From Prevotella sp. khp7 (GTDB lineage Bacteria; Bacteroidota; Bacteroidia; Bacteroidales; Bacteroidaceae), in contig NZ_FOIV01000003.1 in the NCBI RefSeq assembly GCF_900109055.1, forward strand, positions 248,001-312,000: a DNA stretch of 64,000 bases, read 5' to 3'. Every line of letters starts with the position of its first letter. Position 1 is the stretch's first letter. A model generated the notes under the pieces. It saw only the letters and a program-made list of their open reading frames with translations. It was not told the DNA's origin and ran no database searches. The translations under genes were made by a program, and so were the position numbers. This document shows, piece after piece, positions 1 to 11,013 of this stretch.

Positions 1-1
1 C

Positions 2-61
2 GACAAGGGTGCTTATCCCACTTCAAAGAAGGTGGTACTTGGTTTCAATATTGAATTCTAA
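2..61 (+). CDS. SusC-like TonB-dependent transporter, C-terminal end only
   Basis: The last 19 codons of a gene that begins before the window are visible, ending in VVLGFNIEF and a TAA. A C-terminal beta-strand that ends in an aromatic residue is typical of SusC/RagA outer-membrane transporters. A SusD gene follows after 18 bp, the usual susC-susD order. In this family the protein would be the outer-membrane channel that imports glycan oligosaccharides captured by SusD. The call rests on the tail sequence and the neighbour, since nothing else of the protein can be seen. Confidence 0.75.
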   Translation, partial: DKGAYPTSKKVVLGFNIEF

Positions 62-79
62 CTTTTTACTTTAACGACA

Positions 80-1645
80 ATGAAAAAGAATAAATTATAT
101 ATCGCATTGCTGGGTGTGATGTCGCTGATGACTGTCAGTTGTGAGAGTGAACTCGACATTGAGAAACACGGCAACATGGGTAGTATGGATACATACTACA
201 CTACCGACGAGAATATCAATACCGCAACAGCATCTATGTATCTCGAGATGCGTAGCAACTATTACAACTGGTTCTTCGTCAAGAACCTGCTTTCCGACGA
301 TATCTGGTGTGGCGGTGGTCAGCGTGGTGACAATGGTGAGATGGAAAAACTCAATGAGTATCGTTTCGACTCTAACCATGGTATGATAGAGAGCCTCTAT
401 TCTGGGCTCTATGGCATTATCTACAAGGCCAACCTGATTATCGATAAGACTGAAGGTGAGACTGCTGTGATGAAGCGTGCCATCAACGAGGCGAAGGTGT
501 TCCGTGCTTTCGGGCATTTCGAACTCGTTACCCTCTGGGGCACGGCTCCAAAGGTAGATCATCTGTTGGCTGCCAGCGAATATCGTCAGGCTAACGGCAC
601 TGCTGCTGACACATGGGCTTTCGTTGAGCAGGATCTCACAGAGGCTATCAACAGTGGAACGCTGCCCTCAAAAAGCGATGTAAACGATCAGGAGACGGGT
701 ATCCGTGTAACCAAAGAGTTCGCTCAGGCGCTGTTGGGTAAGGCCTATCTCTTCCAGGGTAAGTACAGCGAGGCCGCTGCTATGTTCGAGAATGTGATTG
801 GCTCAAACAAGTATGCCCTCTATCAGGGTGAGTACGACGCCCAGTTCCATGCAGCTGCTAACAATAACTGCGAATCGCTCTTCGAACTCCAGAAGCGTTA
901 CGATCCAGAGCAGATGTGGAACCAGTTCGACATGCTTTACCTCATGCAGGGTTGGCGCACCAGTGTGCTCACTTATGGTGGTGAGGCTATGATGAAACTG
1001 GCTCTTGGTACCTACGGATTTTCTAACCCCCGCAAGTCGCTCTATGATGCTTTCGTTGCCTGGGAGGGCGCTGATGGTTATCGCCTCAGCAAGTCGATCA
1101 TGACCTACGATCAGCTCAAGGCTTTTGGTGTTGACGTACAGCCGGGTGCCAGCGTTTATGGCAGTGAGGGATACTTCTTCTGGAAGAACCAGTCGCTTAA
1201 AGAAGACTGTGTTGTCGATCAGATGTTCTTCCAAGGCGTTCAGTTCATCGATCTGAAGGTGATGCGCTATGCAGAGGTTCTGCTGATGGCTGCTGAGGCA
1301 CAGTTGCAGGCAGGCAATGCCACCAAGGCTCTTGAGTATGTCAACCAGATTCGTATACGTGCCAAGGAGACTCCTCTGGCCAGTGTAACCCTCGAAGATA
1401 TCAAGACGGAAAAGCGCCTGGAACTCTGTAACGAAAGTGTGCGCTATCAGGACCTTGTACGCTGGGGTGATGCCAAGACTGCTATGGGAAATCAGGGTAA
1501 GGACGTGCCTGCCTTCACTACATCTGGCGTTCAGTGGAACTGGCACAATGACAAGTATGGCTTCCAGGATAAGAACATGCTTCTGCCTATTCCTTTGAAG
1601 GAACTTGAGCTCAATCCAAACATGCAGCCCAACGCGGGTTGGTAA
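80..1645 (+). CDS. SusD/RagB-family glycan-binding outer-membrane lipoprotein
   Basis: This 521-residue protein starts with a lipoprotein signal peptide whose lipobox ends at Cys21 (TVSC). It carries the SusD pattern: helical repeats such as EAKVFRAFGHFELV near residues 137-150, and a C-terminal region with DLVRWGDA near 465 and LLPIPLKELELNPNMQPNAGW-type ending. In the family it is surface exposed and caps the SusC channel, delivering oligosaccharides. It follows the SusC tail by 18 bp and precedes esterase and GH3 genes, so it is the binding protein of this utilisation locus. The glycan bound cannot be read from the sequence. Confidence 0.95.
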   Translation: MKKNKLYIALLGVMSLMTVSCESELDIEKHGNMGSMDTYYTTDENINTATASMYLEMRSNYYNWFFVKNLLSDDIWCGGGQRGDNGEMEKLNEYRFDSNHGMIESLYSGLYGIIYKANLIIDKTEGETAVMKRAINEAKVFRAFGHFELVTLWGTAPKVDHLLAASEYRQANGTAADTWAFVEQDLTEAINSGTLPSKSDVNDQETGIRVTKEFAQALLGKAYLFQGKYSEAAAMFENVIGSNKYALYQGEYDAQFHAAANNNCESLFELQKRYDPEQMWNQFDMLYLMQGWRTSVLTYGGEAMMKLALGTYGFSNPRKSLYDAFVAWEGADGYRLSKSIMTYDQLKAFGVDVQPGASVYGSEGYFFWKNQSLKEDCVVDQMFFQGVQFIDLKVMRYAEVLLMAAEAQLQAGNATKALEYVNQIRIRAKETPLASVTLEDIKTEKRLELCNESVRYQDLVRWGDAKTAMGNQGKDVPAFTTSGVQWNWHNDKYGFQDKNMLLPIPLKELELNPNMQPNAGW

Positions 1646-1656
1646 TTATTAACATA

Positions 1657-1702
1657 GAATGGTGCAGGGATATCGGAAAAATTTCTTATCTTTGCACCAT
1701 TC
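1657..1702. promoter_or_regulatory. Promoter -7 box inside a 10-bp inverted repeat
   Basis: A Bacteroidota -7 box TATCTTTG lies at 1687-1694, upstream of the esterase at 1726. It sits between the arms of a perfect inverted repeat, GAATGGTGCA (1657-1666) and TGCACCATTC (1693-1702). One arm lies at the expected -33 region and the other at the expected start of transcription. No good -33 TTTG is seen, which fits an activator-dependent promoter. The operator role is an inference. Confidence 0.5.
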
Positions 1703-1707
1703 AATAA

Positions 1708-2934
<1,227 letters not shown>

Positions 2935-2944
2935 TTAATTAATA

Positions 2945-3095
2945 AGGAGACTAGTAGACAGGGAGTACAGGGAGTTCAAGGAGTTCTTGGACAAGCAAAG
3001 CGGCTAAGCCGAGTGCAGGACAATAGCTCTGCCACTTCCCACAGTTCATCAAGTAATGTCTTGGACTCCCTGTACTCCTTGTCTCCCTGTCTCCT
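2945..3095. repeat. Purine-rich element with 31-bp imperfect inverted repeats
   Basis: Ten bases after the esterase stop, a left arm (2945-2975) and a right arm (3065-3095) are reverse complements at 27 of 31 positions. Each arm is made of 8-9-base units such as GGAGACAG, GGAGTACAG and GGAGTTCAA. The roughly 90-bp interior holds the short palindrome CGGCTAAGCCG (3001-3011). Related units occur at 16391-16429, inside the metal ATPase gene, and at 27196-27225. It could be a non-autonomous mobile element or a structured 3' end in the mRNA between esterase and GH3. Confidence 0.75.
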
Positions 3096-3109
3096 AAAAT
3101 TTTTTATCT

Positions 3110-5473
3110 ATGAACAAATCTATTCTGTTTTTTGCAGTTGCAGCCCTGGCAGTGGGTTGTACCACTGCTGACAAGGTGGCTCCTAAGTACACTATCAACC
3201 AGGAAGAGGTGATGGCAAAGATGTCACTTGAAGATAAAGCCCACTTCGTCATTGGTACTGGTATGGCAGGCTTTAGCGGCAATGATGCTGTGATTGGTGC
3301 CACCCGCAGTCTCGTACCTGGTGCTGCAGGTACTACTTATCCTCTCGACTCTCTGGGTATTCCCGCTGTTGTATTGGCCGATGGCCCTGCTGGTCTTCGT
3401 ATCGACCCAACCCGTGAAGGCGATTCTGCCACCTACTATTGTACGCATTTCCCCATCGGAACCCTGTTGGCTTCTACTTGGAACACTCAGCTGGTAGAGG
3501 AAGTAGGTCAGGCCATCGGTGAGGAGGTGAAGGAATATGGTGCCGATGTACTTCTGGCTCCTGCTCTCAATATCATGCGCAACCCTCTCTGTGGGCGTAA
3601 CTTCGAGTATTACAGTGAGGATCCTGTTGTGGCAGGTAAGACAGCAGCTGCCTATATCACTGGTGTGCAGAAGAACGATGTCGGTACCAGCATCAAGCAT
3701 TTCGCTGCCAACAATCAGGAGACCAACCGCATGAACAACGATGCGCACATTTCCCAGCGTGCCCTCCGCGAGATCTACCTCAAAGGCTTCGAGATAGCTA
3801 TCAAGGAGAGTAAGCCTTGGACAGTGATGACCTCATATAATTACATTAACGGAGTCTACACCTCAGAGAGCAAGGATCTAGTCGAGACAATCCTCCGCGA
3901 TGAGTGGGGCTACGAGGGTACCGTGATGACCGATTGGTTTGGTGGTAAGGACGGTGCCAAGCAGATGTGGGCAGGTAACGATATGTTGCAGCCTGGTAAG
4001 AAAGAGCAGTTCGACAGTATTGTGGCTGGTGTGAAGAGTGGCAAACTGGCTGAGGCTGATCTTGACCGCAGTGTCCAGCGCACGCTGAATCTTGTGGAGA
4101 AGAGTCCGCGCTTCCAGGGCTACCAGTACTCTAACAAGCCCGACCTCAAGGCTCATGCTCAGGTAACTCGTCAGAGTGCTGCCGAGGGAATGGTGCTGAT
4201 GAAGAATAATCAGGCTCTGCCCTTTGCCAAGAGTGTGAAGAACGTAGCCCTCTATGGTAACACCTCTTACGACTTCATCGCTGGTGGCACAGGTTCTGGT
4301 AATGTAAACCACGCTTATGTCGTTTCTCTGCTCGATGGTCTGAAGAATGGTGGCTATACTGTTTCTGAGGAACTGAAGACTGCCTACGCTACCTATGCTG
4401 CAGAGCAGAAGGCTAAGGTTGAGGCCGAGATTGAGGCGGCTGCTAAGAAGGATCCCAAGAATGCTATGCTGCTCCGCTTCATGCCACGTCCGCTACCTGC
4501 CGAGAAGCTGTTCTCTGCTAATGAACTGGCCAAGCAGGCTGAGGCTTCCGATATCGCTGTGATCACTCTGGGTCGTATCTCTGGTGAGTTCATGGACCGT
4601 AAGGCTGCCGACTTCAATCTGAGCAGCTCGGAGCGCCAGCTGATTACCCAAGTGTGTGATGTCTATCACAAGGCAGGCAAGCAGGTGGTAGTACTGCTCA
4701 ACATCGGTGGCGTCATTGAGACTGCTTCATGGAACACTCTTCCTGATGCCATTCTCTGTGCATGGCAGGCTGGTCAGGAAGGTGGTAACAGTGTGGTTGA
4801 CGTGCTCAGCGGTCGTCAGTCGCCCTCTGGTAAGTTCACCATGACTTGGCCCGTGAAGTTCTCCGACGCTTATAGCTCAAAGAACTTCCCCATTGATCAG
4901 GATCCCCGCATCGATATGACTAACCAGGGCTCAAAGAGTGCCAACGTGAAGAATGTCGATTATACCGACTACGAAGAAGACATCTACGTGGGTTATCGCT
5001 ACTTCGACTCTTTCGATGTTCCTGTGAGCTATCCTTTCGGCTTTGGTCTGAGCTACACGACCTTCTCTTACACAGGTGCCAGCTGTCAGGTAAACGGCGA
5101 TGATATTGTCGTCAAAGTGAAGATTACCAACACGGGCAGTCATGAAGGCAAGGAGGTTGTTGAGCTTTACGCTACTGCCCCCGACAGCAAAGCCGCCAAT
5201 AAGCCTGTCAAGGAGCTGAAAGCCTATGTCAAGACCAAGGACTTGAAGCCTGGTGAGAGCGAGATGGTGACAATGAAGGTCAAGGCTGCCGATCTTGCTT
5301 CTTTCGATGCAGAGGCTTCTGCCTGGGTTGTTGCCGAAGGAGAATACCAGTTCCATGTCGCTGCTTCATCGCAAGACATCAAGGCCACGCTCCCTGCAAC
5401 CATTAAAGGCCAGCAGACCAAGGTTCACAACGTCTTGAAGCCCCAGGCCCCGATGAACCTCCTGAAACGCTAA
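3110..5473 (+). CDS. GH3 beta-glycosidase, lipoprotein
   Basis: This 787-residue protein has a lipoprotein signal with lipobox AVGC (Cys17), so it is probably membrane anchored. The GH3 (alpha/beta)8 domain covers about residues 35-340, with the catalytic nucleophile Asp275 in VMTDW and the substrate-binding KHFAANNQETNR segment at about 200-211. The alpha/beta sandwich follows at 360-630 and a fibronectin III-like domain at about 680-770. Known members release terminal beta-glucose or beta-xylose from oligosaccharides. The PA14 insert of some homologues is absent. It resembles the second GH3 at 6156 throughout, which suggests duplication. Its start lies 14 bp after the repeat element. Confidence 0.93.
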   Translation: MNKSILFFAVAALAVGCTTADKVAPKYTINQEEVMAKMSLEDKAHFVIGTGMAGFSGNDAVIGATRSLVPGAAGTTYPLDSLGIPAVVLADGPAGLRIDPTREGDSATYYCTHFPIGTLLASTWNTQLVEEVGQAIGEEVKEYGADVLLAPALNIMRNPLCGRNFEYYSEDPVVAGKTAAAYITGVQKNDVGTSIKHFAANNQETNRMNNDAHISQRALREIYLKGFEIAIKESKPWTVMTSYNYINGVYTSESKDLVETILRDEWGYEGTVMTDWFGGKDGAKQMWAGNDMLQPGKKEQFDSIVAGVKSGKLAEADLDRSVQRTLNLVEKSPRFQGYQYSNKPDLKAHAQVTRQSAAEGMVLMKNNQALPFAKSVKNVALYGNTSYDFIAGGTGSGNVNHAYVVSLLDGLKNGGYTVSEELKTAYATYAAEQKAKVEAEIEAAAKKDPKNAMLLRFMPRPLPAEKLFSANELAKQAEASDIAVITLGRISGEFMDRKAADFNLSSSERQLITQVCDVYHKAGKQVVVLLNIGGVIETASWNTLPDAILCAWQAGQEGGNSVVDVLSGRQSPSGKFTMTWPVKFSDAYSSKNFPIDQDPRIDMTNQGSKSANVKNVDYTDYEEDIYVGYRYFDSFDVPVSYPFGFGLSYTTFSYTGASCQVNGDDIVVKVKITNTGSHEGKEVVELYATAPDSKAANKPVKELKAYVKTKDLKPGESEMVTMKVKAADLASFDAEASAWVVAEGEYQFHVAASSQDIKATLPATIKGQQTKVHNVLKPQAPMNLLKR

Positions 5474-5500
5474 GTCAACGTTTATACGTCTTTATAATAG

Positions 5501-5540
5501 CAGCCTCCGCTCATGTTGAGCGGGGGCTGTTTTTCTTTTT
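5501..5540 (+). terminator. Intrinsic terminator after the first GH3
   Basis: A 13-bp stem (CAGCCTCCGCTCA at 5501-5513 with TGAGCGGGGGCTG at 5517-5529, one G-T pair) has a 3-base loop and is followed by a T-rich run. It sits 28 bp after the GH3 stop codon and should end the first transcription unit. Confidence 0.9.
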
Positions 5541-5688
5541 TCAATATAAAGCATCTGTTGATTAGCTCTCTTTAGCGTTTCTATGTTGTATCATGTATTG
5601 ATGAGGTAGCTTGCGGTGTTGTCATATCATAGCGCTTTGGCTGGCATGGAACGGCCCGCTTATTGACAGAGACTATCTCTTTGAATGC

Positions 5689-5749
5689 AAAATAGACTAA
5701 ATTGCCAACCAATTTAGTCTATTTTACTCTGCAATTTAGTCTAAATTGC
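5689..5749. repeat. Cluster of AATTTAGTCTA palindromes
   Basis: A perfect 15-bp inverted repeat (5689-5703 with 5711-5725, 7-base loop) is followed 5 bp later by GCAATTTAGTCTAAATTGC (5731-5749), which is itself a perfect 9-1-9 palindrome. All arms share the core AATTTAGTCTA. The symmetry and clustering suggest protein binding sites. No T-run follows, so it is not a terminator. Confidence 0.7.
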
Positions 5750-6044
5750 TAGGCAAAATAATCTATATTACATCTGATAGGATTATCTTTGTCATAGTGA
5801 AGGCTTATTTCTGTCGGCCAAAACAATTATTCTTGCCACCCTTTGACGGCGTGTTAACCGGATATGCAGTATTGGGCGACGTATTGCTCTATATATTCAA
5901 TAGAATCGTTAAAAACAGACGCCGGACGGAGCGCATTTGAACGAATTGAAACAGATTTGAACAAATACGAAAGTAAACAGACGCTTTTGAACAGGGCAGA
6001 AAAACAAAAGAACACAGGAGAATGCGTTTTTTGTGTTTTTTATC

Positions 6045-6084
6045 TACTTTTGCATCGCCGATCGAAAAAGATTTCGTACATTTG
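6045..6084 (+). promoter_or_regulatory. Two tandem -7 boxes upstream of the second GH3
   Basis: TACTTTTG (6045-6052) and TACATTTG (6077-6084) both match TAnnTTTG and lie 72-104 bp upstream of the GH3 start at 6156. Neither has a well-spaced TTTG -33 box. They are the only promoter-like sequences close to this gene, which follows a strong terminator. Confidence 0.5.
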
Positions 6085-6155
6085 CAGTCGTCTGCGATAG
6101 CTGGAATAAAAGCGCGTCGACAATCATATAATAACAAAAACGATAAAAACAACAA

Positions 6156-8498
6156 ATGAAGAATTCGATTCTAAAGATTAATTTGGTAGTTGTGGCTGTA
6201 GTCGCTCTGAGCGGCTACAGCCTTCGTCTGTCTGCCCAACAGCTAAGAGCGGATAACATTGACGAAGTACTGAGCGCCATGACGCTTGAAGAGAAGTGTC
6301 ATCTGGTGCTTGGTTGTGGCATGCATTTCAACGACGAGGCGAAGTTCCCTGGTACGGCTGGTAGCACCTTCAGCATTGCCCGTCTGGGTATTCCCGAAAC
6401 CTATTGTGCCGATTCCCAGCAGGGACTGCGCATGCAGGATCACCGCAACTGGGATCATCGCGACTATTATCCCACCGACTTTGTTGCCTCGATGACACTT
6501 GCTTCGACATGGGATCGTGAGGCCGCCTTCAAAGTGGGACAGGGCATCGGCAACGAGGTGCGTGAGTTCGGACTCGACTGGATTCTCTCTCCCTCGATGA
6601 ACCTGATTCGCAATGCCCTCTGTGGTCGTAACCACGAGTATTACTCAGAGGATCCCTATCTCTCAGGTACCATTGCCGCCGGATATGTGCGTGGCGTGCA
6701 GAGCGAGGGAACGGCAGCTTGTCCGAAGCATTTCATTGCCAACAACCAGGAGACGAACCGTAATAGCAACATCTCGCAGATGTCGCAGCGCGCCCTTCGT
6801 GAAATCTATCTGAAAGCCTTCGAGATTGTTGTGAAGGAGGGTGAGCCCTGGACCATCATGACATCTTATAATAAGCTGAACGGCCCTTACACCTTGCAGA
6901 ATCGCGACCTCTTGACAACCATCGTTCGCGACGAGTGGGGTTGGAAGGGTATGTATGTGAGCGACTGGAATGCGGGCGACAATGCTGTGGCCGCCATGCA
7001 GGCAGGCAACGATATGCTGCAGCCGGGTAACGACAGGCAGTATCAGGCCATTCTGGAGGCTGCCAAGAGCGGTGAGCTCTCGATGGACGTGCTCAACGCC
7101 AACGTGAAGCGTATTCTTGAGTATATCGTGAAGACACATAACTTCAAGGGCTATCAGTATAGTAATGAACCCGACCTGAAGGCTCATGCCCAGGTGGTGC
7201 GTGAGGTGGGTGCCGATGGTATCGTGCTGCTCAGCAACAATGGCATTCTGCCTCTTACAGGCAAACGCGTGGCTCTCTTCGGATGCACAAGTTATGACTG
7301 GATATCGGGCGGCTCTGGCTTCGGCGGTACTACAGTAGGTCACTACACAGTGTCGCTTGTCGAAGGTCTGCGCAGTGCCGGCTATGAGGTGTACAAGCCC
7401 CTTATCAGTACCTATCTGAAACACATCGCCGATGAGGAGAAACGCCTGTTCCCCAATGGCCGTCCCGCTTTCTCGCTGATGCCCCCAGCCCGTGCTGAGG
7501 AAAAGAGCTTTACTGCCGAGGAAATGGCTGCTGCCATCGATGGCTCTGATGTGGCCATCATCTCGTTGGGTCGTAAGAGCGGAGAGGCTGCCGACCGTAA
7601 TGCTACCGATTTCTATCTGAAGGAAGGTGAGAAGGCGCTCATCAAGCAGGTGAGCGAGGCTTATCACGCCAAAGGCAAGAAGGTGGTTGTATTGCTCGAC
7701 ATCTGCAGTCCTATCGACGTGGCTTCATGGCAGAGTCAGATTGACGCCTTGGTGTGTACCTGGCAGGGCGGACAGGAGAGCGGCTTCAGTGTGGCCGACG
7801 TGCTCAGCGGTAAGGTGAACCCCAGCGGCAAGCTGCCCATGACCTTCCAGATTAACTATGGTGACGCTTATGCAGATAAGAACTTCCCTGGCGAGGTAGA
7901 TGATAAGACGCTGGGTGCCATGTTCATGTGGGGCTACAACAAGGACCAGGCTCAGAAGGAGCGTAAGCCTCAGGCTAATATCGACTTCACCAACTACGAA
8001 GAGGATATCTATGTGGGCTATCGCTATTTCGACTCGTTTGGTAAGCCTGTGGCATATCCCTTCGGCTACGGTCTCTCTTATACCACCTTTGGTTACAGCG
8101 ATGCTGCTGTGAAGGTTGAGGGCGACACCTATACCGTATCAGTAAAGGTGACGAACAAAGGCGACCGTGCGGGACGCAACGTGGTTGAGCTCTTTGTGGC
8201 TGCCCCCAACAGCAAGAAGCTGAACAAGCCCGCCAAGGAGCTGCGCAACTATGCCAAGACCCGTCTGTTGCAGCCAGGCGAGAGCGAGGTGGTGACCATG
8301 CAGTTGAAGACCCAGGATATGGCCTCGTTCAACGAGAAAGCTTCAGCCTGGAAGACCGATGCCGGACGTTATGACTTCCTGATCTGCTCATCGGCCAGCG
8401 ACGTAGAGGCCAAGGTGTCGGCCAACGTGAAGGCATGGACTCAGAAGGTACACAACGTGCTGCAACCCAATGTGAAACTGAACTTATTAAAACGATAA
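6156..8498 (+). CDS. GH3 beta-glycosidase, secreted
   Basis: This 780-residue GH3 enzyme has a cleavable signal peptide (RLSAQ near residue 27) rather than the lipobox of its paralogue at 3110. The catalytic nucleophile is Asp270 in YVSDW. KHFIANNQETNR precedes it, and the C-terminal half has the alpha/beta sandwich and fibronectin III-like domain (GYRYFDSFGKPVAYPFGYG near residue 630). It should release terminal beta-glucosyl or beta-xylosyl residues in the periplasm. Its TAA overlaps the ATG of the next esterase by one base, so the two are probably translationally coupled. Confidence 0.93.
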   Translation: MKNSILKINLVVVAVVALSGYSLRLSAQQLRADNIDEVLSAMTLEEKCHLVLGCGMHFNDEAKFPGTAGSTFSIARLGIPETYCADSQQGLRMQDHRNWDHRDYYPTDFVASMTLASTWDREAAFKVGQGIGNEVREFGLDWILSPSMNLIRNALCGRNHEYYSEDPYLSGTIAAGYVRGVQSEGTAACPKHFIANNQETNRNSNISQMSQRALREIYLKAFEIVVKEGEPWTIMTSYNKLNGPYTLQNRDLLTTIVRDEWGWKGMYVSDWNAGDNAVAAMQAGNDMLQPGNDRQYQAILEAAKSGELSMDVLNANVKRILEYIVKTHNFKGYQYSNEPDLKAHAQVVREVGADGIVLLSNNGILPLTGKRVALFGCTSYDWISGGSGFGGTTVGHYTVSLVEGLRSAGYEVYKPLISTYLKHIADEEKRLFPNGRPAFSLMPPARAEEKSFTAEEMAAAIDGSDVAIISLGRKSGEAADRNATDFYLKEGEKALIKQVSEAYHAKGKKVVVLLDICSPIDVASWQSQIDALVCTWQGGQESGFSVADVLSGKVNPSGKLPMTFQINYGDAYADKNFPGEVDDKTLGAMFMWGYNKDQAQKERKPQANIDFTNYEEDIYVGYRYFDSFGKPVAYPFGYGLSYTTFGYSDAAVKVEGDTYTVSVKVTNKGDRAGRNVVELFVAAPNSKKLNKPAKELRNYAKTRLLQPGESEVVTMQLKTQDMASFNEKASAWKTDAGRYDFLICSSASDVEAKVSANVKAWTQKVHNVLQPNVKLNLLKR

Positions 8499-9604
8499 TG
8501 AAACATCTCTTTTCAATAGTAACGCTGGCATTCTGCGCTGTGCCTATGATGGCACAGTGGCAGACGCAGGCAACACCTAACGATACACTACAACCTGTTC
8601 GCAACCTGGGTAATGGTAATGTGGCTTTCAGTATCTATGCCCCTAATGCCAAGCAGGTAGGCTTCGGCGGCGATGCCATGCCTTGGGGCAAACCCTTGCA
8701 GTTCACTAAGGCCGATAATGGTGTGTGGACCGCTGTAGTAAGCGATTTGAAGGATGGCGTTTATCGCTATAATTTTACCATCGATGGGGTGAAGGTACAG
8801 GATCCTAAAGGCGCACTTTCAGCTGAGACATCAGCTTTGGCAAATATCGGCGATGGCAAGCAGTTCTATGATATGCGTGCCGACATCCCTCATGGTGCCA
8901 TTGCGCAGCGCTATTATTATAGTAAGGTATTAAAAGGCTTGCGCCGTTTGCATGTATGGACACCTGCTGGCTATGAAAAAAACGCCGACAAGCTGCCTGT
9001 GCTCTATCTGATACATGGCGGTGGCGACAACGATGCTTCGTGGCCTGGTGTGGGCTGTGCAGGAAACATCCTCGATAACCTGATGGCCGAAGGTAAGATG
9101 AAACCTATGGTGGTTGTGATGCCAAATGGTTCAATCCCTGTTAAGAACATGATGGACGAGGTGCCTTTGTTCGAGCAGGACCTTGTAGGTAGCATCATTC
9201 CTTATATCGAAGATAACTATCGTGTAGTTGCTGATAAAGCGCATCGTGCGATGGCCGGTCTGTCGATGGGTGGTATGGAAACGATGGAGACCATTCTTAA
9301 CGATAACGATAAGTTCGCATACTTCTGGGTGTTGAGCGCTGGTTGGTTCCCTGCCCAGAAGGAGCAGTTCGAGGGCTATCGCCAGCGTCTTAACAAAGCT
9401 GCCGATGGTATTAAGAAGAATGTGCGCCAGCTTGTATTTACACAGGGCGATCCTGAGGATATTGCCTATCAGAATGGTTTGGCTACGCTTAAACTTTTCA
9501 ATGCTGCCAACGTTAAATACGAGTACTACACCGCTCCTGGCGGTCATACATGGTACACTTGGCGCAATAATTTACATCAATTGGCACAACGTATTTTTAA
9601 ATAG
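8498..9604 (+). CDS. CE1-type esterase with N-terminal E-set domain
   Basis: The start at 8498 gives a 368-residue protein with a normal signal peptide (MKHLFSIVTLAFCAVPMMAQ). A longer in-frame start lies inside the GH3 gene and would spoil the signal. An E-set/CBM48-like domain spans about 30-110 and an esterase domain follows, with Ser256 in GLSMGG, the oxyanion segment LIHGGGDNDASW, and a C-terminal GHTWYTWR His. It is the most divergent of the three esterases here. It is coupled to the GH3 upstream and is followed after 15 bp by the third esterase. A role in removing ester groups from hemicellulose oligosaccharides is likely. Confidence 0.87.
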   Translation: MKHLFSIVTLAFCAVPMMAQWQTQATPNDTLQPVRNLGNGNVAFSIYAPNAKQVGFGGDAMPWGKPLQFTKADNGVWTAVVSDLKDGVYRYNFTIDGVKVQDPKGALSAETSALANIGDGKQFYDMRADIPHGAIAQRYYYSKVLKGLRRLHVWTPAGYEKNADKLPVLYLIHGGGDNDASWPGVGCAGNILDNLMAEGKMKPMVVVMPNGSIPVKNMMDEVPLFEQDLVGSIIPYIEDNYRVVADKAHRAMAGLSMGGMETMETILNDNDKFAYFWVLSAGWFPAQKEQFEGYRQRLNKAADGIKKNVRQLVFTQGDPEDIAYQNGLATLKLFNAANVKYEYYTAPGGHTWYTWRNNLHQLAQRIFK

Positions 9605-10861
<1,257 letters not shown>

Positions 10862-10883
10862 AAGCGTCTTCCCCGCTAAAGTA

Positions 10884-10916
10884 AAAACCTCGCTCCTTTG
10901 AGCGGGGTTTTCTTTT
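10884..10916 (+). terminator. Intrinsic terminator after the esterase operon
   Basis: A 12-bp stem, AAAACCTCGCTC with GAGCGGGGTTTT, encloses a 4-base loop and runs into a T-rich stretch. It lies 22 bp after the esterase stop codon. Confidence 0.9.
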
Positions 10917-10941
10917 AAATGATAAGTTTTTTGCCAAAATC

Positions 10942-10973
10942 TTTGTCTGTTTGATAGATTTATTGTACTTTTG
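10942..10973 (+). promoter_or_regulatory. Promoter of the porin-symporter operon
   Basis: TTTG (10942-10945), a 20-bp gap and TACTTTTG (10966-10973) match the Bacteroidota consensus exactly. Transcription should begin near 10978, about 35 bp before the ATG at 11014. This excludes an in-frame start at 10951 for the porin. Confidence 0.8.
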
Positions 10974-11013
10974 CCGCCGCAAGGACCTAAATTTCAACAT
11001 AAACAATGACAAA

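Larger units (their letters stand above)
5541..6155. other. Non-coding stretch before the second GH3
   Basis: About 615 bp without a supported gene. Short open frames exist but have no recognisable protein features. The stretch holds a cluster of palindromes at 5689-5749 and two candidate -7 boxes at 6045-6052 and 6077-6084. The bases between about 5930 and 6040 are A-rich and carry repeated TTTGAAC words, with no clear function. Confidence 0.6.

Noticed and set aside
5746-5940. 64-codon frame in the long gap, with overlapping frames to 6155
   Set aside because: No promoter at the right place, no recognisable features, and it begins inside the palindrome cluster.
6663-7667. 334-codon minus-strand frame
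   Set aside because: It is antisense to the second GH3, which has intact catalytic motifs; His- and Leu-rich text is typical of shadow frames.
10951-11013. Upstream in-frame start for the porin
   Set aside because: It lies between the -33 and -7 boxes of the operon promoter, so it would not be in the mRNA.
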